The notes: generated by a model not told the origin, from the letters alone. A stretch of DNA of 64,000 bases from Dactylorhiza incarnata (GCA_033032865.1 JAWHQI010000201.1:4837501-4901500), one strand, 5' to 3'; numbered from the stretch's first letter, positions 33,035 through 45,937 are shown. Numbers and translations: made by a program.

Positions 33035-34052
33035 TAGCTGTACTTATGTTTTGTGCTTTGAAATTTTATTCTAGATGTGATGTGTGAAAGTAATTATAAG
33101 ATTATAATCTTAATGTTGTTGTTACTATTTCATTACATATGTCATGTGTTTTGATTATTTCACTTGTATACTTTTATCATAACACCTTATGCACACATCA
33201 TTGATTTTCATAAAGCTTTAACTCATGAGAATTGGATCATAATGCAAAATTATATAATTCTCTAAAAAACTTAAGTAAACGCACTAGATTGCAATGCATG
33301 ATTTCTACAATGTTTTCCTTACTTGAAATATGAATTGGTCACATTATAGCTATTATCATTTTGAATATGTTAAATCATGCTTTCCTATTTCTTATGAAAA
33401 AAAAAATTCAGGAAAATTGCTCGTGTGTGAAAATTCGAAATATATTGTTGGAATGGCCAAACTATAACAAAAAAAATACTACACTAAAATTATTATTTTT
33501 ATCTCAAATTTGATCTTATACCATGTGCTTTCATGCTTATTTCTACATTGTGTTTTCACTTGTGCTTATCAAGCAAATTGCATCTCTCTTCCAAGTAATA
33601 TCACTCTTAAAATAATGCAAGTGATTACATTCCTTTGGTATAATCTTTGACTGATGTTCATTCACGCTTATCATATATCTTTTCGCTGTGTTACTCTCTC
33701 CCTTTGCTCGATCACGACTTAACTTATGTTAAAACAAAACTCTTACTTCCTCTCTTAGTTATGTTCTACCTTTTTGCCTTCTCTTTTTTTACACTCCATC
33801 CACTTTTGCTAATAACAAAAGGGGGAGAATAAAATATAAAATGTTAAATCACAAGGAGTAGGATTCACTAGATTAAGGGGGAGCATGAATCTAGTCTATG
33901 GGTGCATACACTAAGGGGGAGCACTTAAGTAGGGGGAGCAAAATTTAATAATCTATAATTCTTATAAATGTCTAAATATTGCCTGTGTCATACATCATTC
34001 TAAAAACACTTCTTTCTTATATCTGATTTATCTCTATTGGATTTGTTATTAT

Positions 34053-34066
34053 CAAATGGGGGAGAT
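34053..34066 (+). other. Element E polypurine tract
   Basis: CAAATGGGGGAGAT abuts the 3' LTR. Similar GGGGGAG motifs occur upstream at 33821, 33877, 33915 and 33932. Confidence 0.85.
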
Positions 34067-35342
34067 TGTTGGAACACGGTTCTTCCGCATCCCTTTGATT
34101 TGAGAATAACAAATCCTACTTGTATTAGATCTTGTTTGCCATTGTCTTTTTAGCATGCATGTTTGAATAGATATGACACCAGGTTGCTGAAATATTGGTC
34201 TGAAACTGCAAAGAAGAAAAGAATGAAAAATGTATAACGCCACGCATTAACCCTTAACGCCGGGCATTGTCATTCGACGGGATGGTCTGCCGATCGACGT
34301 GATGGTCTGCCGATCGACGAGATGGTCTTCCAATTGACGGGATGGCTCTAATGTCAGGCGTTAGGACTTAACGCTGAGCGTTGACTCTTGATTCCATCAC
34401 GATGACTTTGGAAGGTGGGAAGCAGCCGTGATTCCAGGAGCACTTTAGGAATGATTTGACCTAACACCAGCGTTAGCCTCAATGCCAACTTAGGGTTGCC
34501 TAAAATAAAAGTTTCTTAAAGTGCAATATCTCCTTCCCATTTTAAAGATCCGATCTATCAAAACAATTCCAAGTTGGGCCAACACCAGGCGTTAGCCTTA
34601 ACGTCGGCGTTAGCCTCCAGCTCTATAAATTGGTGGACCTCGTCTTCTCCAATAACTGATTGATTAGAGCCTTACTCCAGCACTCCAGAAACTCAATTAG
34701 GGCCGCATTTTCTAGACCTTCATATCCCGCACACATTCGAGCAAAGAATTCAAGGAGAGCCAGATCAACGCTTCCTCAACGCGCGCTTCGACTTCAAGAA
34801 CTTTCAGCGGCCTTCGCCATCTTCAGAATTCTTCATAGGGAGTTTTATATTTGTGTTCAAATATTTATCTGTAACCTTTTATTATTTTCTTGGAAGTAAA
34901 TTCGCCTCGTGTTGGCGACTATGTCTGGGTAGGACTTAGGGGGCAATTCGCCTCGTGTTGGCGACTAGGTCTAGGAAGTAGATCTAGGGGGTGCTCGGGG
35001 CCTTTTTTGGGGATAGAATGGCTAGAGCGGCTTGAGGCCGGATCTGGGAAAGATCAGCTAAAGCCAACAGGTTCTTGGTGAGAAGAGTCGGTATAGAAAA
35101 GAAAAAGAATATTTCATATTTTGCCTACGATTTCTAGCGTTATAGAAATCACATTTTTGTAATCATAAATTATAATGAAAATCATGTTCTTACTAGTTTG
35201 TTTTTAATTGATTCATTCCTCGTTATTTTTGATTCAAGTTGGTTTAAAGAAAAACAACAAAAGTTTATATATTAAATAATAAAGTTTAAAAACCCTTATT
35301 CACCCCCCCCCCCACCCTTTAAGGGCGCCTCACGATCCAATA
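34067..35342 (+). repeat. Element E 3' LTR
   Basis: Partner of the 5' LTR. It has an intact TATA box (CTATAAAT, 34623-34630) and about 3.6 units of the 20-bp repeat (34276-34347) against 2.65 in the 5' LTR. Confidence 0.95.
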
Positions 35343-35347
35343 GAGTT

Positions 35348-35535
35348 GATTATCATAGTGATGATTTTCATTTAGCCTTCCACTTTTCAGTTCTTCTAAC
35401 TCATTCCTAAGTATTTTTATTTGATTTTCTGTCTCTAAATGATCTTGGCAGAACTCTTTAAAGCATGTTTTAAATTCATTGGAATAGAAATCAAAATTAT
35501 CAAAATATGATACCTCATCTTCTTCATTATCTAAG
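35348..35535 (-). pseudogene. Element F Gag, middle fragment between E and G
   Basis: The minus reading LDNEEDEVSYFDNFDFYSNE, then CFKEFCQDHLETENQIKILRNELEEL, is acidic and then coiled coil, as in SIRE-type Gag after the UBN2 domain. It joins 53640 on its N-terminal side and 25596 on its C-terminal side. Confidence 0.8.
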
Positions 35536-35540
35536 GAGGC

Positions 35541-36676
35541 TATTGGAACATGATTTTTCGCATCCCTTTGATTTAGGAATAACAAATCCTACTTGTATTT
35601 GATCTTGTTTGCCATTGTGTTTTTATCATGCAGGTTTGAATAGATATGACACTTGGTTGCTGCATTATTGGTCTGAACCTGCTTACAAACTAAAAAGAGG
35701 GATGTGGTCTAACGCCAGGCGTTAGTACTTAACACTGGGCATTGACTCTCGTTCCCATCATGATGATTATGGCAAGGAGGGAAGCAGCCGTTATTGTAGG
35801 AGCACTTTAGGAATGATCTGACCTAACGCTAGCGTTAGACTCAATGCCAGCGTTAGGGTTGCCTAAAATCAATGTTTCCTAAAGTTCAGAATCTCCTTCC
35901 TATTTTGAAGATCCGAGCCATAAAAACAATTCCATACTGGGTCAACGCCAGGCGTTAGCCTTAATGCCGACGTTAGCCTCCAGTTCTATAAATTGGTGGA
36001 TTTCATCTTCTCTAACCACTGATTGAAGAGAGCCCTATTCCAGCACTTCAGAAACTCAGAGAGGGCCGTATTTTCCAGACCATCATCTCCCACACAAATT
36101 TGGGAGAAGAATTCAAGGAGGGATCAACGCTTACTCACGCGAAGAACGCACGCTTCGACTTCGAGAATATTCAGCGAGCCTTCGCCATCTCCAGAATTCT
36201 TCATAGGGAGTTTTTATTTTTGTTTTGTATTTTGTTTTGTAACTCTTTCATTATTATCGTGGAGTAAATTTGTTTTGTGTTGGCGACTAGGTTTGGGTAG
36301 AGGACTTAGGAAAGAACTCACCTCGTGTTGGAGATTGGGTCTAGGGAGTAGATCTAGGGGGTGTTCGAGGCCTTTTTGGGGATAGAAGGGCTAGAGCGGC
36401 TTGAGGCCGTATCCGGGATGGATAGGCTAAAGCCATCATGTTCTTGGTGAGAAGAGTCAGAATAGAAAACAAAAAGAATATTTTACTTTATCGCCTACGA
36501 TTTCTAGCATTATAAGAAATCAAATTTTGTAATCTTATATTTCAAATTAATAAAACCATGTCTTTCATTTATATTACTTGATCTCCTCTTTTTGTGTAGT
36601 TTATCACTAATTTAATCTCTTATCATTTCAAGTATCCTGTATTCTCCCCCCTCTAAGGGCGCCTCAAGATCCAACA
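35541..36676 (+). repeat. Element G 5' LTR
   Basis: It starts TATTGGAACATG (TG mutated to TA) and ends GATCCAACA. The palindrome AACGCCAGGCGTT (35944-35956) lies about 30 bp upstream of the TATA box (TCTATAAA, about 35986). It has a C6 tract near the 3' end. Confidence 0.95.
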
Positions 36677-36678
36677 AG

Positions 36679-36690
36679 TGGTATTAGAGC
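36679..36690 (+). other. Element G primer binding site
   Basis: TGGTATTAGAGC lies two bases after the LTR, with one mismatch to the usual tRNA-Met site. Confidence 0.9.
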
Positions 36691-36725
36691 AAGGTTATTC
36701 CAAATCGGCTTAACAACCGGGAATA

Positions 36726-38591
36726 ATGGTGCTTCGTGATCTCGCTTTCCATGAGGGGCAAGAAATAAGTAGACCTCCACTTTTCACAGGAACCAACTAT
36801 AACTATTGGAGAACGTGAATGCGTTACTTTCTAATAAATTTAGATCTAGACGTCTGGGCTAGTGTCGAAACACCGTATACCACTCCTACTTATGTGTTGG
36901 AGAGGTAACCATGGAAAAGTGCAGAGATAGATGTGATGATGGGGATAAAAATAAATGTAAAAATAATGCTAAATCTATGAATGCTTTCTTTTGCGCATTA
37001 GATAGGATTGAATTTAATAGTGTGTGCTTGTGAAACTGCTTATGACATTTGGAATTTACTAGAAATAACTCATGAAGGTACCTCTCAGGTTAAAGACTCA
37101 AAGCTTTTCCAACTAGAATCGGAGTTTGAAAGATTCAGAATGGATCCAGATGAGGACGTGGCCTCGATGTACACACGTTTTACCAAGATCGTAAACGCCT
37201 CAAAGATCCTTAGAAAAACCTTCTCGAATGGTGACTTGGTTAGGAAGATCCTTCGATCTCTCCCTCCGAAGTTCAATCCAAAGCTGACAGCTATTTCAGA
37301 ATCGCATGCTCTAAGAGGCTTCAAATTGAGAGCCTCATTGGGAATCTCAAAATCCATGAGGTAGAACTCAAAATCCAATATGAAGAATACAACAAAGAGC
37401 CAAAGAAGAAAGGCTTGGCACTTAAGTCAAGGAAAGAGGATGACAACGAGGAACAGGATGAGGAGAGGCTTTTTGTGAAAAATTTCACAAAGTTCATGAA
37501 GAATCCAGAAAGGAGGAATACTTTCCTTAAGTTCTTTCAAAAAGGCTCATCCTCCAAAAGAGAGAAAAAGAGGAAAAATCAAGTGACGACGATGAAGAGC
37601 GACCTCCTCCCGAGTGCTTCCATTGTAGGAAGACCAGACATATAATAAGCCAATGCCCAAAGTACTTGAAAGAGCAAAAAGAAAAGCGGCATAAAGGAAG
37701 AGAAAAGAAGAAAGTTTTGAAGGATGCAACGTGGGATGACTCTTCATCCGAAAGTTCAAAGGAGTCAACTTCAAGTGATAGTGATGAGACAAATCTGTGC
37801 CTTATGGGGAGGATCCATGAATCAATGGACGATGATTGCAATGTCCAAAGCGACAATGAGGTAATTCCTAATACTTATGATGACCTTTATATTGAGTACA
37901 TGAAAACATGCAAATTTTTTGTAAAGTCTAAAAGATCTTAATCTCTTAAAAACTGAAAATAAAATTCTTTTAAAACAAAATCAAAAATTAAATAAGGAAA
38001 TAAAAACTTTGGGAAAAGAGATATGTTCTAGCCAGGAAAATGATCATAACTTAGCAAGAACACAAATACTAGAAAATGATCTTTCTAAGGCTCTCTCCAA
38101 TATCGAATCTCTTACAAAGCAAAAGGGAGACTTAGAAAGAAGTTCAAAAAATTTTCTTTCTCAAACAGAAAATGAAAAGAAAAATTTTGTAAAGAGGTGT
38201 GGAAATTTAGTAAGCAAAAATTTTGCCATAAAAGCCCGAATAGATGATCTTAATATGGCAATAAACAAATTTGGGGTTGGCTAAAAATCACTGGACATGA
38301 TTTTGGGCAACCAGTGCTATGGGTCTGCAAAGTTTGGGCTGGGTTATGTTTCGTGAAGCTACCTCCCAGCGTTAACTTCTAATGCTGGCGTTAGCTCTAG
38401 TTCCAGCTACCGAAATTCATTTTATAATAATAAGTGTCACCCCTTCCTCTTATATGTCTGCCGGTAAAGGTCAACAAAAATCTCTGAAAAAGGTCTCATC
38501 CACTTATGTTGCGTGTGCAAATTGTTTGTTGTTTAGTCACACAGCGGAATCTTGCAGGAAGAAGGGAAAACACACTTTAAAACAAATCTAG
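36726..38591 (+). pseudogene. Element G Gag, interrupted
   Basis: It starts MVLRDLAFHEGQEI, followed by NYWRT* with a stop, then CACETAYDIWNLLE and MDPDEDVASMYTRFTKIVN in the frame at 37008-37364. The acidic region, a zinc knuckle at 37615-37656 (CFHCRKTRHIISQC, ligands intact but Gly replaced by Arg), a coiled coil (38010-38284) and a second CxxC...HxxxxC knuckle (CANCLLFSHTAESC, from about 38514) follow in different frames. Confidence 0.85.
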
Positions 38592-38695
38592 GTACCTAAG
38601 GTCACCACCTATATTATGGGAGGAACCTCTTGGGTATCCAGATCTACACTAACATATTCTTTTAGTTGTGTTGGCAGACTAAGGATAAGGAAGGC

Positions 38696-38884
38696 ATGTG
38701 GTACTTGAACTCAGGCTGTTCTAAGTACATGACGGGTGATAAAGCAATATTCCTTAGCCTCACAAAGAATAAAGGAGGAATGGTGACATTTGGTGATAAT
38801 GGAAAAGAATGAATCTTAGGCACCGGTACAGTGGGTAACAACTCCTTCTCTCTTACAAACGTCTTATATGTAGAAGGATTAAAA
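38696..38884 (+). pseudogene. Element G protease with catalytic Asp replaced by Asn
   Basis: The reading MWYLNSGCSKYMTG aligns with MWYMDSGCSKHMTC of E. The catalytic Asp codon is AAC at 38708-38710. A TGA after DNGKE follows near 38810. The reading is cut at 38884 by H and resumes at 47276 with HNLIFISQLCDKG. Confidence 0.85.
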
Positions 38885-40210
38885 TGTTGGAGCCTATGTT
38901 CCGCATCTCTTGGTTTGAGAATAACAAATACTGTGTTGTATTTGATCTAGTCTTTTGTGTGTTTATAGTGTCCAGGTTGTACAGGTTCAAGGAGGAGACA
39001 AGTCCTCGTTCATGGGCATGATCCAAGAGTGTGTACACATTAGAAAAAGCAAAAGGATGAGTTTTGTGTGCTGATCTTAAAATGGCCATAACTTTCAATC
39101 CAGGAAGAGTTAAAGAACGTGCCACCCAATTTCGGAGATGAGAACGACTCAATCTAGAGTCTGAAGAAGTTTCGGAAGGCAAAAATGAAGAGGAGCTGTC
39201 GGAATTCCGACACTCAATGTCGCCCAGGCGACAGCGCAGAAGTTACAGCAACTGCCCACACGACAGCACGACGAACGGCAGTTTGGCACTGTCGGAATTC
39301 CGACACTCGATGTCGCCCAGGCGACAGCGCAGAAGTTACAGCAACTGCCCGCACGAAAGCACGACGAACAACAGTATGGGGCTGTCGGAATTCCGACAGC
39401 GATGTCGCCCAGGCGACAGTGAAAATCTATAAATGGGTTCGTTTTGTTCGTGCATTGAGAGCTTTGAGAATTCCAAGTCCTTTCCTGAGTGCATATGAAC
39501 CGGAGAGCTCCAGAACCTCAAGAACTCCCATTTGTGCTGAGAAGGTTTGAAATTGAAGACGAGATCGGACGCGCTTCTATCTCAACGATCATCTCGAGGC
39601 TTCAACCTTCCTTTCAGAGATCTGAATTTCTAGGGAGTTCATCATTTTATTTTGTATTTTCATGTATATATATTTCACTTTGTATTGGTTGGGAAATCGT
39701 CTCCTTGTTCGTGACGTCTAAGTCCTTGCGTGGCTTAGGGAAAAATCGCTTCCTTGTGCGGAGTGTCCAAGTCCTTGCGTGGTTTGGTAGGAAATCGTGG
39801 TCTTGTGTGCTACGTCTAGATCTTGGGAAGATCTAGAGGATAGGCTTGGGCTTGGTCTAGGGAAAGACAAGTGATAGCCTTCTGATCCTTGGGAGAAGGA
39901 TTGGTAAACAAAAATTGTCAAAAGTTTATTATCTTATTTATGCCTTGATCTTAAGCATTGTTAAGATCATTTTTATTGTATGAGAATTTCATGATTAAAA
40001 TATTATGCCTTTTCTTTAATTGCAAATTTGGTTTCTTAATCTTTAACTTATAAATTTGTGTTTGATCTAATTTAAAAATTTCATAGTTTGTAAATTTTTA
40101 TAAGTGATTTTTAGAAAAGCAAAATTTGTTTTAAAAATTCTTAAGTAAAAAATCATAATTTAAAAAGGCCCTTATTCACCCCCCCTCTAAGTGCGCCACA
40201 AGATCCAACA
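38885..40210 (+). repeat. Element H 5' LTR
   Basis: It starts TGTTGGAGCCTATG and ends GATCCAACA. It has a 93-bp tandem array (39196-39420), a TATA box (CTATAAAT, 39427-39434) and a C7 tract (40179-40185) near the end. Confidence 0.95.
39196..39420 (+). repeat. 93-bp tandem repeat of palindromes in H 5' LTR
   Basis: Units start at 39196, 39289 and 39382 (the last partial). Each begins with the 16-bp perfect palindrome TGTCGGAATTCCGACA or a close form, followed by TGTCGCCCAGGCGACA, also an inverted repeat. The last unit ends 7 bp before the TATA box. Confidence 0.9.
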
Positions 40211-40212
40211 CG

Positions 40213-40228
40213 TGGTATCAGAGGCAGG
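40213..40228 (+). other. Element H primer binding site (tRNA-Met)
   Basis: TGGTATCAGAGGCAGG follows the LTR by two bases. Confidence 0.95.
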
Positions 40229-40259
40229 TCATTCCAAATCGGCTTAACAACCGGGAATA

Positions 40260-41851
40260 ATGGCGCCTCTTGATCATGATCTCGCATCTACTAGTGGGGA
40301 AAATTTTAATATAAATGAAAAAGTATTATCACCTCCTTTATTTATGGGCAAAAATTATAAAGGGTGGAAAATTTTAATGAAATTTTTTTATGACTCATAT
40401 GATATCAAAATTTAGAATACGGCAATTATAAGACCAGCAGATGAATCAAATAAATTGGAATGTCATTTAAATGCGAAGGCTATGAATACTTTATTTTGTG
40501 CTTTATCAAAAGATATTTCCAAATTGATTTATTGTTTTACTAATGCTTACAAAGTTTGGAAATTTCTTGATGAAATGTTTGATCTTCCATGTATAGGTTT
40601 GGAGCATACACAACATTTGGAAAACATTCAAATTGGCACAAGCAATCAAGAAAGAATCTCTCAGGATGAAACCATGGAGAGCACATCAAGTGGAAGAGAA
40701 GAAGAAATGTTGTCTTTGGAAGAGGAGTGCCAAAAAGATGTGAAAGGAACTTTATGTTCATATCTTGCCTCTCCCGATAGCAATGTAAGTAAATCAAATT
40801 CATCTATCCTTGTGACTAATTCTATTTCCACATTACATATGCTACAAGTTGCTAAATGTAAAATTAAGAAATTGAAAATTACAAATGATAAATTATGTTT
40901 AGAAAATAAAAGGTTAAAAGCTAATGTTAATGTAGAATCTAATTATGATGTGGCTTCTCTATCTTGCTCTTTAGTTGAAATTCCTACTCCTTGTTTTGAT
41001 TGCAATTTATTAAAAGAACAATTCAAGGAAATTAAAAAAGTGCTCTTAGTTTCTAAAAAGCATAATGAAAAATTAATATTTCAAAATGATGCTTTAACTT
41101 GTAAGTTAAGACAATTAAAATCTTTTGTTGAAAAAGTTCTAATTACTTGTAATAAATTTCATCATAAGATTTTAAATAACAAAGATAAATTAACTTACAA
41201 AATCATTTCTAAAAAGGATCATTTTCATACATCAACTCAAAAGGAGTTTAGTTTCAAAAAGAATTAAGTCCCTCACAAAATTCTTAAGAGTCACTATTAT
41301 AAGTCTCAATATATTTTCAATCATGACTCAAATTTAAAAACTCCTTTTCATGAAAATCAAACTATAAAATATTTTCCTTCATATTATAAGAGCATGTCTA
41401 TAAGAAAGAGTGGAAATGAAAATCATCAAATTAAGAATCAATTATTTAAAATTTATTGTAACCCTCTCTTTCAACATTCAATTCTAAAGAAAGACAATCA
41501 CTCTTATAAATTTTCAAAGAATCCATATAATAAAATTCATTATGTTTATCAACATCAATCTATTTTCAAAAATAATTTGAATAAACATAAATCTCAAATG
41601 AATTATTTTTCAAATAACTATCATCACAAAAAGATGTCATATAATCATTATATGGATTTAAGTGATAAACAACCAATGTATGAATGGAGACCCATAAAGA
41701 AAAATGACATATCATCTTTACTTGAAAAAGCCCATTCATCATTATCTTCCCAAAAGCCACCACATGTATTTGGGTACCCAAAGGAACCATCCCACTTGGT
41801 CCCCTTTGGATACCTAAATCTCTTATTCATTAGTATCCTATCATTTGCATG
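40260..41851 (+). pseudogene. Element H Gag-like region
   Basis: ATG 40260 opens MAPLDHDLASTSG after the same leader as E and G. UBN2-like text follows (SPPLFMGKNYKGWKILMKFF), with an in-frame TAG at 40413-40415. The frame is then open at 40455-41267 (AKAMNTLFCALSKDISKLIY, YKVWKFLDEMF), with a Lys-rich coiled coil from about 40840. After a stop, 41394-41851 continues as basic His/Asn/Tyr-rich sequence ending near VFGYPKEPSHLVPFGYLNL, reminiscent of the VWVPK end of Gag. No CCHC knuckle is complete. Confidence 0.7.
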
Positions 41852-44800
41852 AAGTAGAAACAAATAAAAATGAAATATCACTACTCTACTTCATGATATG
41901 CTTATTGTTACTTTTCTTTTGTTTATTTTTTATTTTTTGAACAAACATGCTATGATCACTTTATATATCATGAAATATGACTTTCATATATTAAGCCTAA
42001 TGTTTATATCAAATCAAATTTGTATTAAAATTGAACATTAAGTCATATATTTTTTTTAAAGTGATCTATCTCTCATATTTGATTGGTCTTTATTCTTTTT
42101 AAATCCTTTACCCTTAATTGTCTTGAATTATCATTAGAAATTGAATATTGAAATTATTATCAAGACTATTGAAACTATTTTAATGATTGGATTTAAATGG
42201 TTTATTAAAGGGCTTAAACTAAAAATTAAAATGCTCAACGTTTTTTATTCTTTTCTATTTTTGTTTGCTGCATATGATAGCCCTTATAATGAAGAATATT
42301 ATCTAGAAAAATTGAAAACAAAAATTCATCTAAACGCATGTTTTAATCTTTCAAAAATGAGAGTTTACGATCAAAACTTCAAACATCCATATCTTTTGAT
42401 CCGCTCGCCTGATTTTCGCGTTTAATATATTTTTGGAAAGAGCACAAAAATCTCCATCCAACAAAAAACTAGGCTTGCTCATTTGAGTTCTTTTGGTGCT
42501 GTCAACTTGCCCAATTTCAACTCCGTTTTAAAAGCTATCTTTGTTCGCTTGATTTGGAAATTTCTGTGTTTATGGATTTTTCATCACATGCTATCCTTAG
42601 TATAATTGATTCATATATTAATTTAGATATTATGTGTGTGATGTGTGTCACCAATGTTTGCATGAAATTTAGACCTTAGAATCATCTTGTATCATTAAGA
42701 TCAAATCAAAAGATTAATCATTTCATTCTAGGTCTAAAGAAAATTAATTTGAAAACTTCTCATATTACAAGCAACATTATCTCCATTAATCCTAGGTAAT
42801 AACATTGCATTCAAAAACATCATTCTAGCATCACTTCTTGGTCTATGCTTATATATTTATGCTAGGTATAACATGTACAATATTATTTAAATTTGATGAT
42901 AACTATGTGATTTGAAATTATAATAGAATACTAAAATTCCAACAACCACATAGTTTATGGATTAATCATTAGAATATATATGAATATTGTATCATGAATC
43001 ATATATTATCATGCAAAACCAAAGATCAATAAATTTAATTATTGAATGCAATTTTATTAAATAATTTCAAAACATTCTATATGTGATCTTTGTCTTTGAT
43101 ATGATTACATGATCATCTTTTTCTAGACTTAAAAAAAATCAATCATGCTTGTTCAAAAGAAAATCATCAAATCGTATTGTCATATGTCTAGAAAGAATAG
43201 AATTCACATAAATCATGGTATCCAACAATTATTCTATGCAAAATTCTCTGTAATCATAAATCATAATTCATGTTCTATTAAAAAATATCTAAGATCAATA
43301 ATGTCTATTAGCTAGGAATTATGAATATTATGATAGAAATATGAATAATTGTTTCTTCACATTTGGTGCATAGATATGCTTTGTTATTGATTGCATGTAT
43401 CTCACATATATATAGATTCTAGAATCAATTGTGTAATAATAAGAATAAATTAATATCATCACCTTATCTAGATCTATAATTTAAAACTCTAGTTTGGAAT
43501 ACATGCAATATAAATGTTAATCTTATGACATGACATTAAACCCAAAACTCATCACACTAGCATTGTAACTTATTGAATATTAGTAATTATGCTAATTATC
43601 TCATATCGTCATATCATAATAGTAGAAAAACTATACGGCTTTATATACTCATCACATTAAACAAAACCCATAGTTTATTAATCAACCCATAGTTTAAAAG
43701 CATAGGTTATACAAAGATTATTCACTTATGACTTGATATCTCACAATAGCGGGGGCATAGGGTTGTATGCATTAGAGACCTAACCTCTAAGTCATGTCTT
43801 GTCCTTAACCGGGGAGGGTTCCAGTGGGGCCTTGCGAGGCACTGGGGGGAAAGAGTGCTAGGTTGAGTGTTCTCTAGTGTGTGCATATGGGACTAACACC
43901 CCAACCTACGGCATGTGTGCAGCTCCTCATGCCCATCCATCACTTAGTACGGGTCTAGGGTGTAAACATTTAGTCAGGGTAGTCTTGAATCTTAGGACAT
44001 ACTTATTTTACTCTTTGCATGATCATTTTATTTACTTATCACTTAAATCAATCATATTTTGGGTTATTTAATAAAAAAAATGTCCTCCTGTGTTTGCATA
44101 AATTATCTTTTTCTGATTTTTAAAATTTCTAAAAATCTATAAAAATATTTTAGTTCATATGTACAACTTAGTTTTTGTGTTTCTGACTTTTTGTTATTTT
44201 GTTTTTATTCATATTATGAAAAATCAAATAAAAAATTCAAAATTCAAAAATTACAAAAATATTTTTTTTTTTATTTTCTTTTTTTTAATTGATTTAAAAA
44301 TGATAAAACAAAAAAACTGTATGATCTTTATTGCCAATATCAAGCTTGAATGAATTCTATTATTTAGAATTTTTTGCAATGTTAAAATTTATTCCTTCAA
44401 ATTACTATGAACATTGTTTTGTTTATCATGCTTTGATATATCTATTTAAAGTGCATAAATTGTATTGAAAAATATGTGTAGAACCAAACTTAACATGCCT
44501 CTAAGTATGAGTAAATGTATTATGATTGATAATGATACCTTTCACTCACTTATTTTGGTAATCAACATGTATGTTTAAATCTAAAATGCTTGCTTGTGTA
44601 TTGTATTTGTACAATGAATTAAATCTTGCATAGTTTATTGCCTACACTACATTTGAATTGCACTTGTGAAATTTAGAAAAGTGGTTAAGTTAAAAAATTT
44701 TGGGTTTGCAAAACAAGTGTATTCGGAGAATGTTGTCTCACAAATGTTAAAAAAAATTATATATGTAGACAAATATAACTCCACCAAGCACTACTTGAAC

Positions 44801-45923
44801 CTCCTGATAAGTCTTCATAAGCATTGTGAGGTTGAGCACCTTGGAAAGAATAGTAAAGTGTCTTGTGCAACCCTTGATTAGTACACCACTTTTTATAAAA
44901 TAGTGTGCATTAAAGTGTGTGAAAGTAAATATACTTGTGTTTTATTGTGCACTTTACTCTACATATGTCTTGTATTTTGTGTTTTAAATAAATTGTTAAC
45001 ATTGCACAAAATACACTTATGTGCACATCATTATCTTTCATAACACTTCTTCTCATGAGTATTGGATTCTAATGCTTTATCTATACTACTCTTTATATAA
45101 GAAATGCACTAGATAACCTAGCATGATCTCTACAATGTTTTGGTATTTCTTGAACTTAAAATTAAGTAACATTGTAGTATATTTCTTTTTGATGTGTTCA
45201 TTTCATGCTTGGTATATTTATGAAAAAAAAACTTGAGATTTCAAAAAGGTTAAAACATCTTTACATTTTGCACTTAAACTCATATTTATAACACTGATTT
45301 TCATGCTTACAAAAAGATATTTCTTATAATCTTCCGCTTGCTTACAACTCTTTTTTTTTTGAAATCTCTTATATACTATGCTTAAAATCTTTATCATTAT
45401 CTATATTACAAAATCTCGATCATGCTTTATCATTTATAAGAAATGCCTCCTTACTACCCTCACCTAAACCCTCTTTTGATTCTACCAAAAGGGGAGATTA
45501 AATTGCATAAATCTAATATTTAGGGGGAGTGCATTATAATGATATTAAACTCAAAAATGGGTATATTTGTAGGGGGAGTAATCATATAGGAGGTGCATAC
45601 ACTATCATATGCTCGATCATGAAAATCCTTCAATAAATGGTTCCTTACCTATCTTAAAAGATATACACTCATCCCTACCCACTTTTGTTAATAACAAAGG
45701 GGGAGAAGAAATTGAGAAATCTAGTAAAATAGATATTTAGGGGGAGTAGTTTATAAGAGACACTAATGTAGGGGGAGGACTTGATATAGAAAGAGTAGGC
45801 ATTATCGCTTTCAATTCTATCACGCTCTTAATATGTTATTCATGCATATCTTATTACCGCACTTATCTATAAACACAAATTGTCTTAATCTCACTAATTT
45901 CTCATACGGGTATTTGTTATTAT
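41852..45923 (+). other. Element H long non-coding internal region
   Basis: About 4.1 kb of very AT-rich sequence with no supportable gene. A GC-richer patch at about 43745-43985 (GCGGGGGCATAGGG, CCGGGGAGGG) stands out. From about 44400 the sequence is conserved with the spacers of E and G, including one hairpin motif and seven GGGGAG/GGGGGAG motifs. Confidence 0.7.
44784..44844 (+). other. Conserved hairpin motif, element H
   Basis: The outer stem is CCAAG (44784-44788) with CTTGG (44840-44844); the inner stem is ACCTC/GAGGT around TGATAAG. Only the copy-1 type is found in H. Confidence 0.6.
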
Positions 45924-45937
45924 CAAAAGGGGGAGAT
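45924..45937 (+). other. Element H polypurine tract
   Basis: CAAAAGGGGGAGAT abuts the 3' LTR. Related motifs upstream begin at 45491, 45523, 45572, 45699, 45740 and 45771. Confidence 0.9.

Larger units (their letters stand above)
31901..34052 (+). other. Element E 3' non-coding spacer
   Basis: This AT-rich 2.15-kb stretch between the pol stop and the PPT lacks long frames. It is recognisably conserved with G (50119-52473) and, from about 32450, with H (44400-45923). It contains two copies of a 60-nt hairpin motif and five GGGGGAG motifs counting the PPT. A palindromic AACGCCAGGCGTT-type site is near 32112-32132. Confidence 0.75.
25597..35342 (+). mobile_element. Element E: full-length Ty1/copia retrotransposon in element F
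   Basis: Its LTRs are 25597-26857 (1261 bp) and 34067-35342 (1276 bp), flanked by GAGTT at 25592-25596 and 35343-35347. The internal order is tRNA-Met PBS, gag, PR, IN, RT, RNase H, a 2.1-kb non-coding spacer, then PPT. F's Gag reading resumes on both sides. Coding regions contain many stops and frameshifts. By eye the LTRs differ by several percent, so E is much older than B. The 3' LTR ends CCAATA rather than CCAACA. E is closely related to G. Confidence 0.95.
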
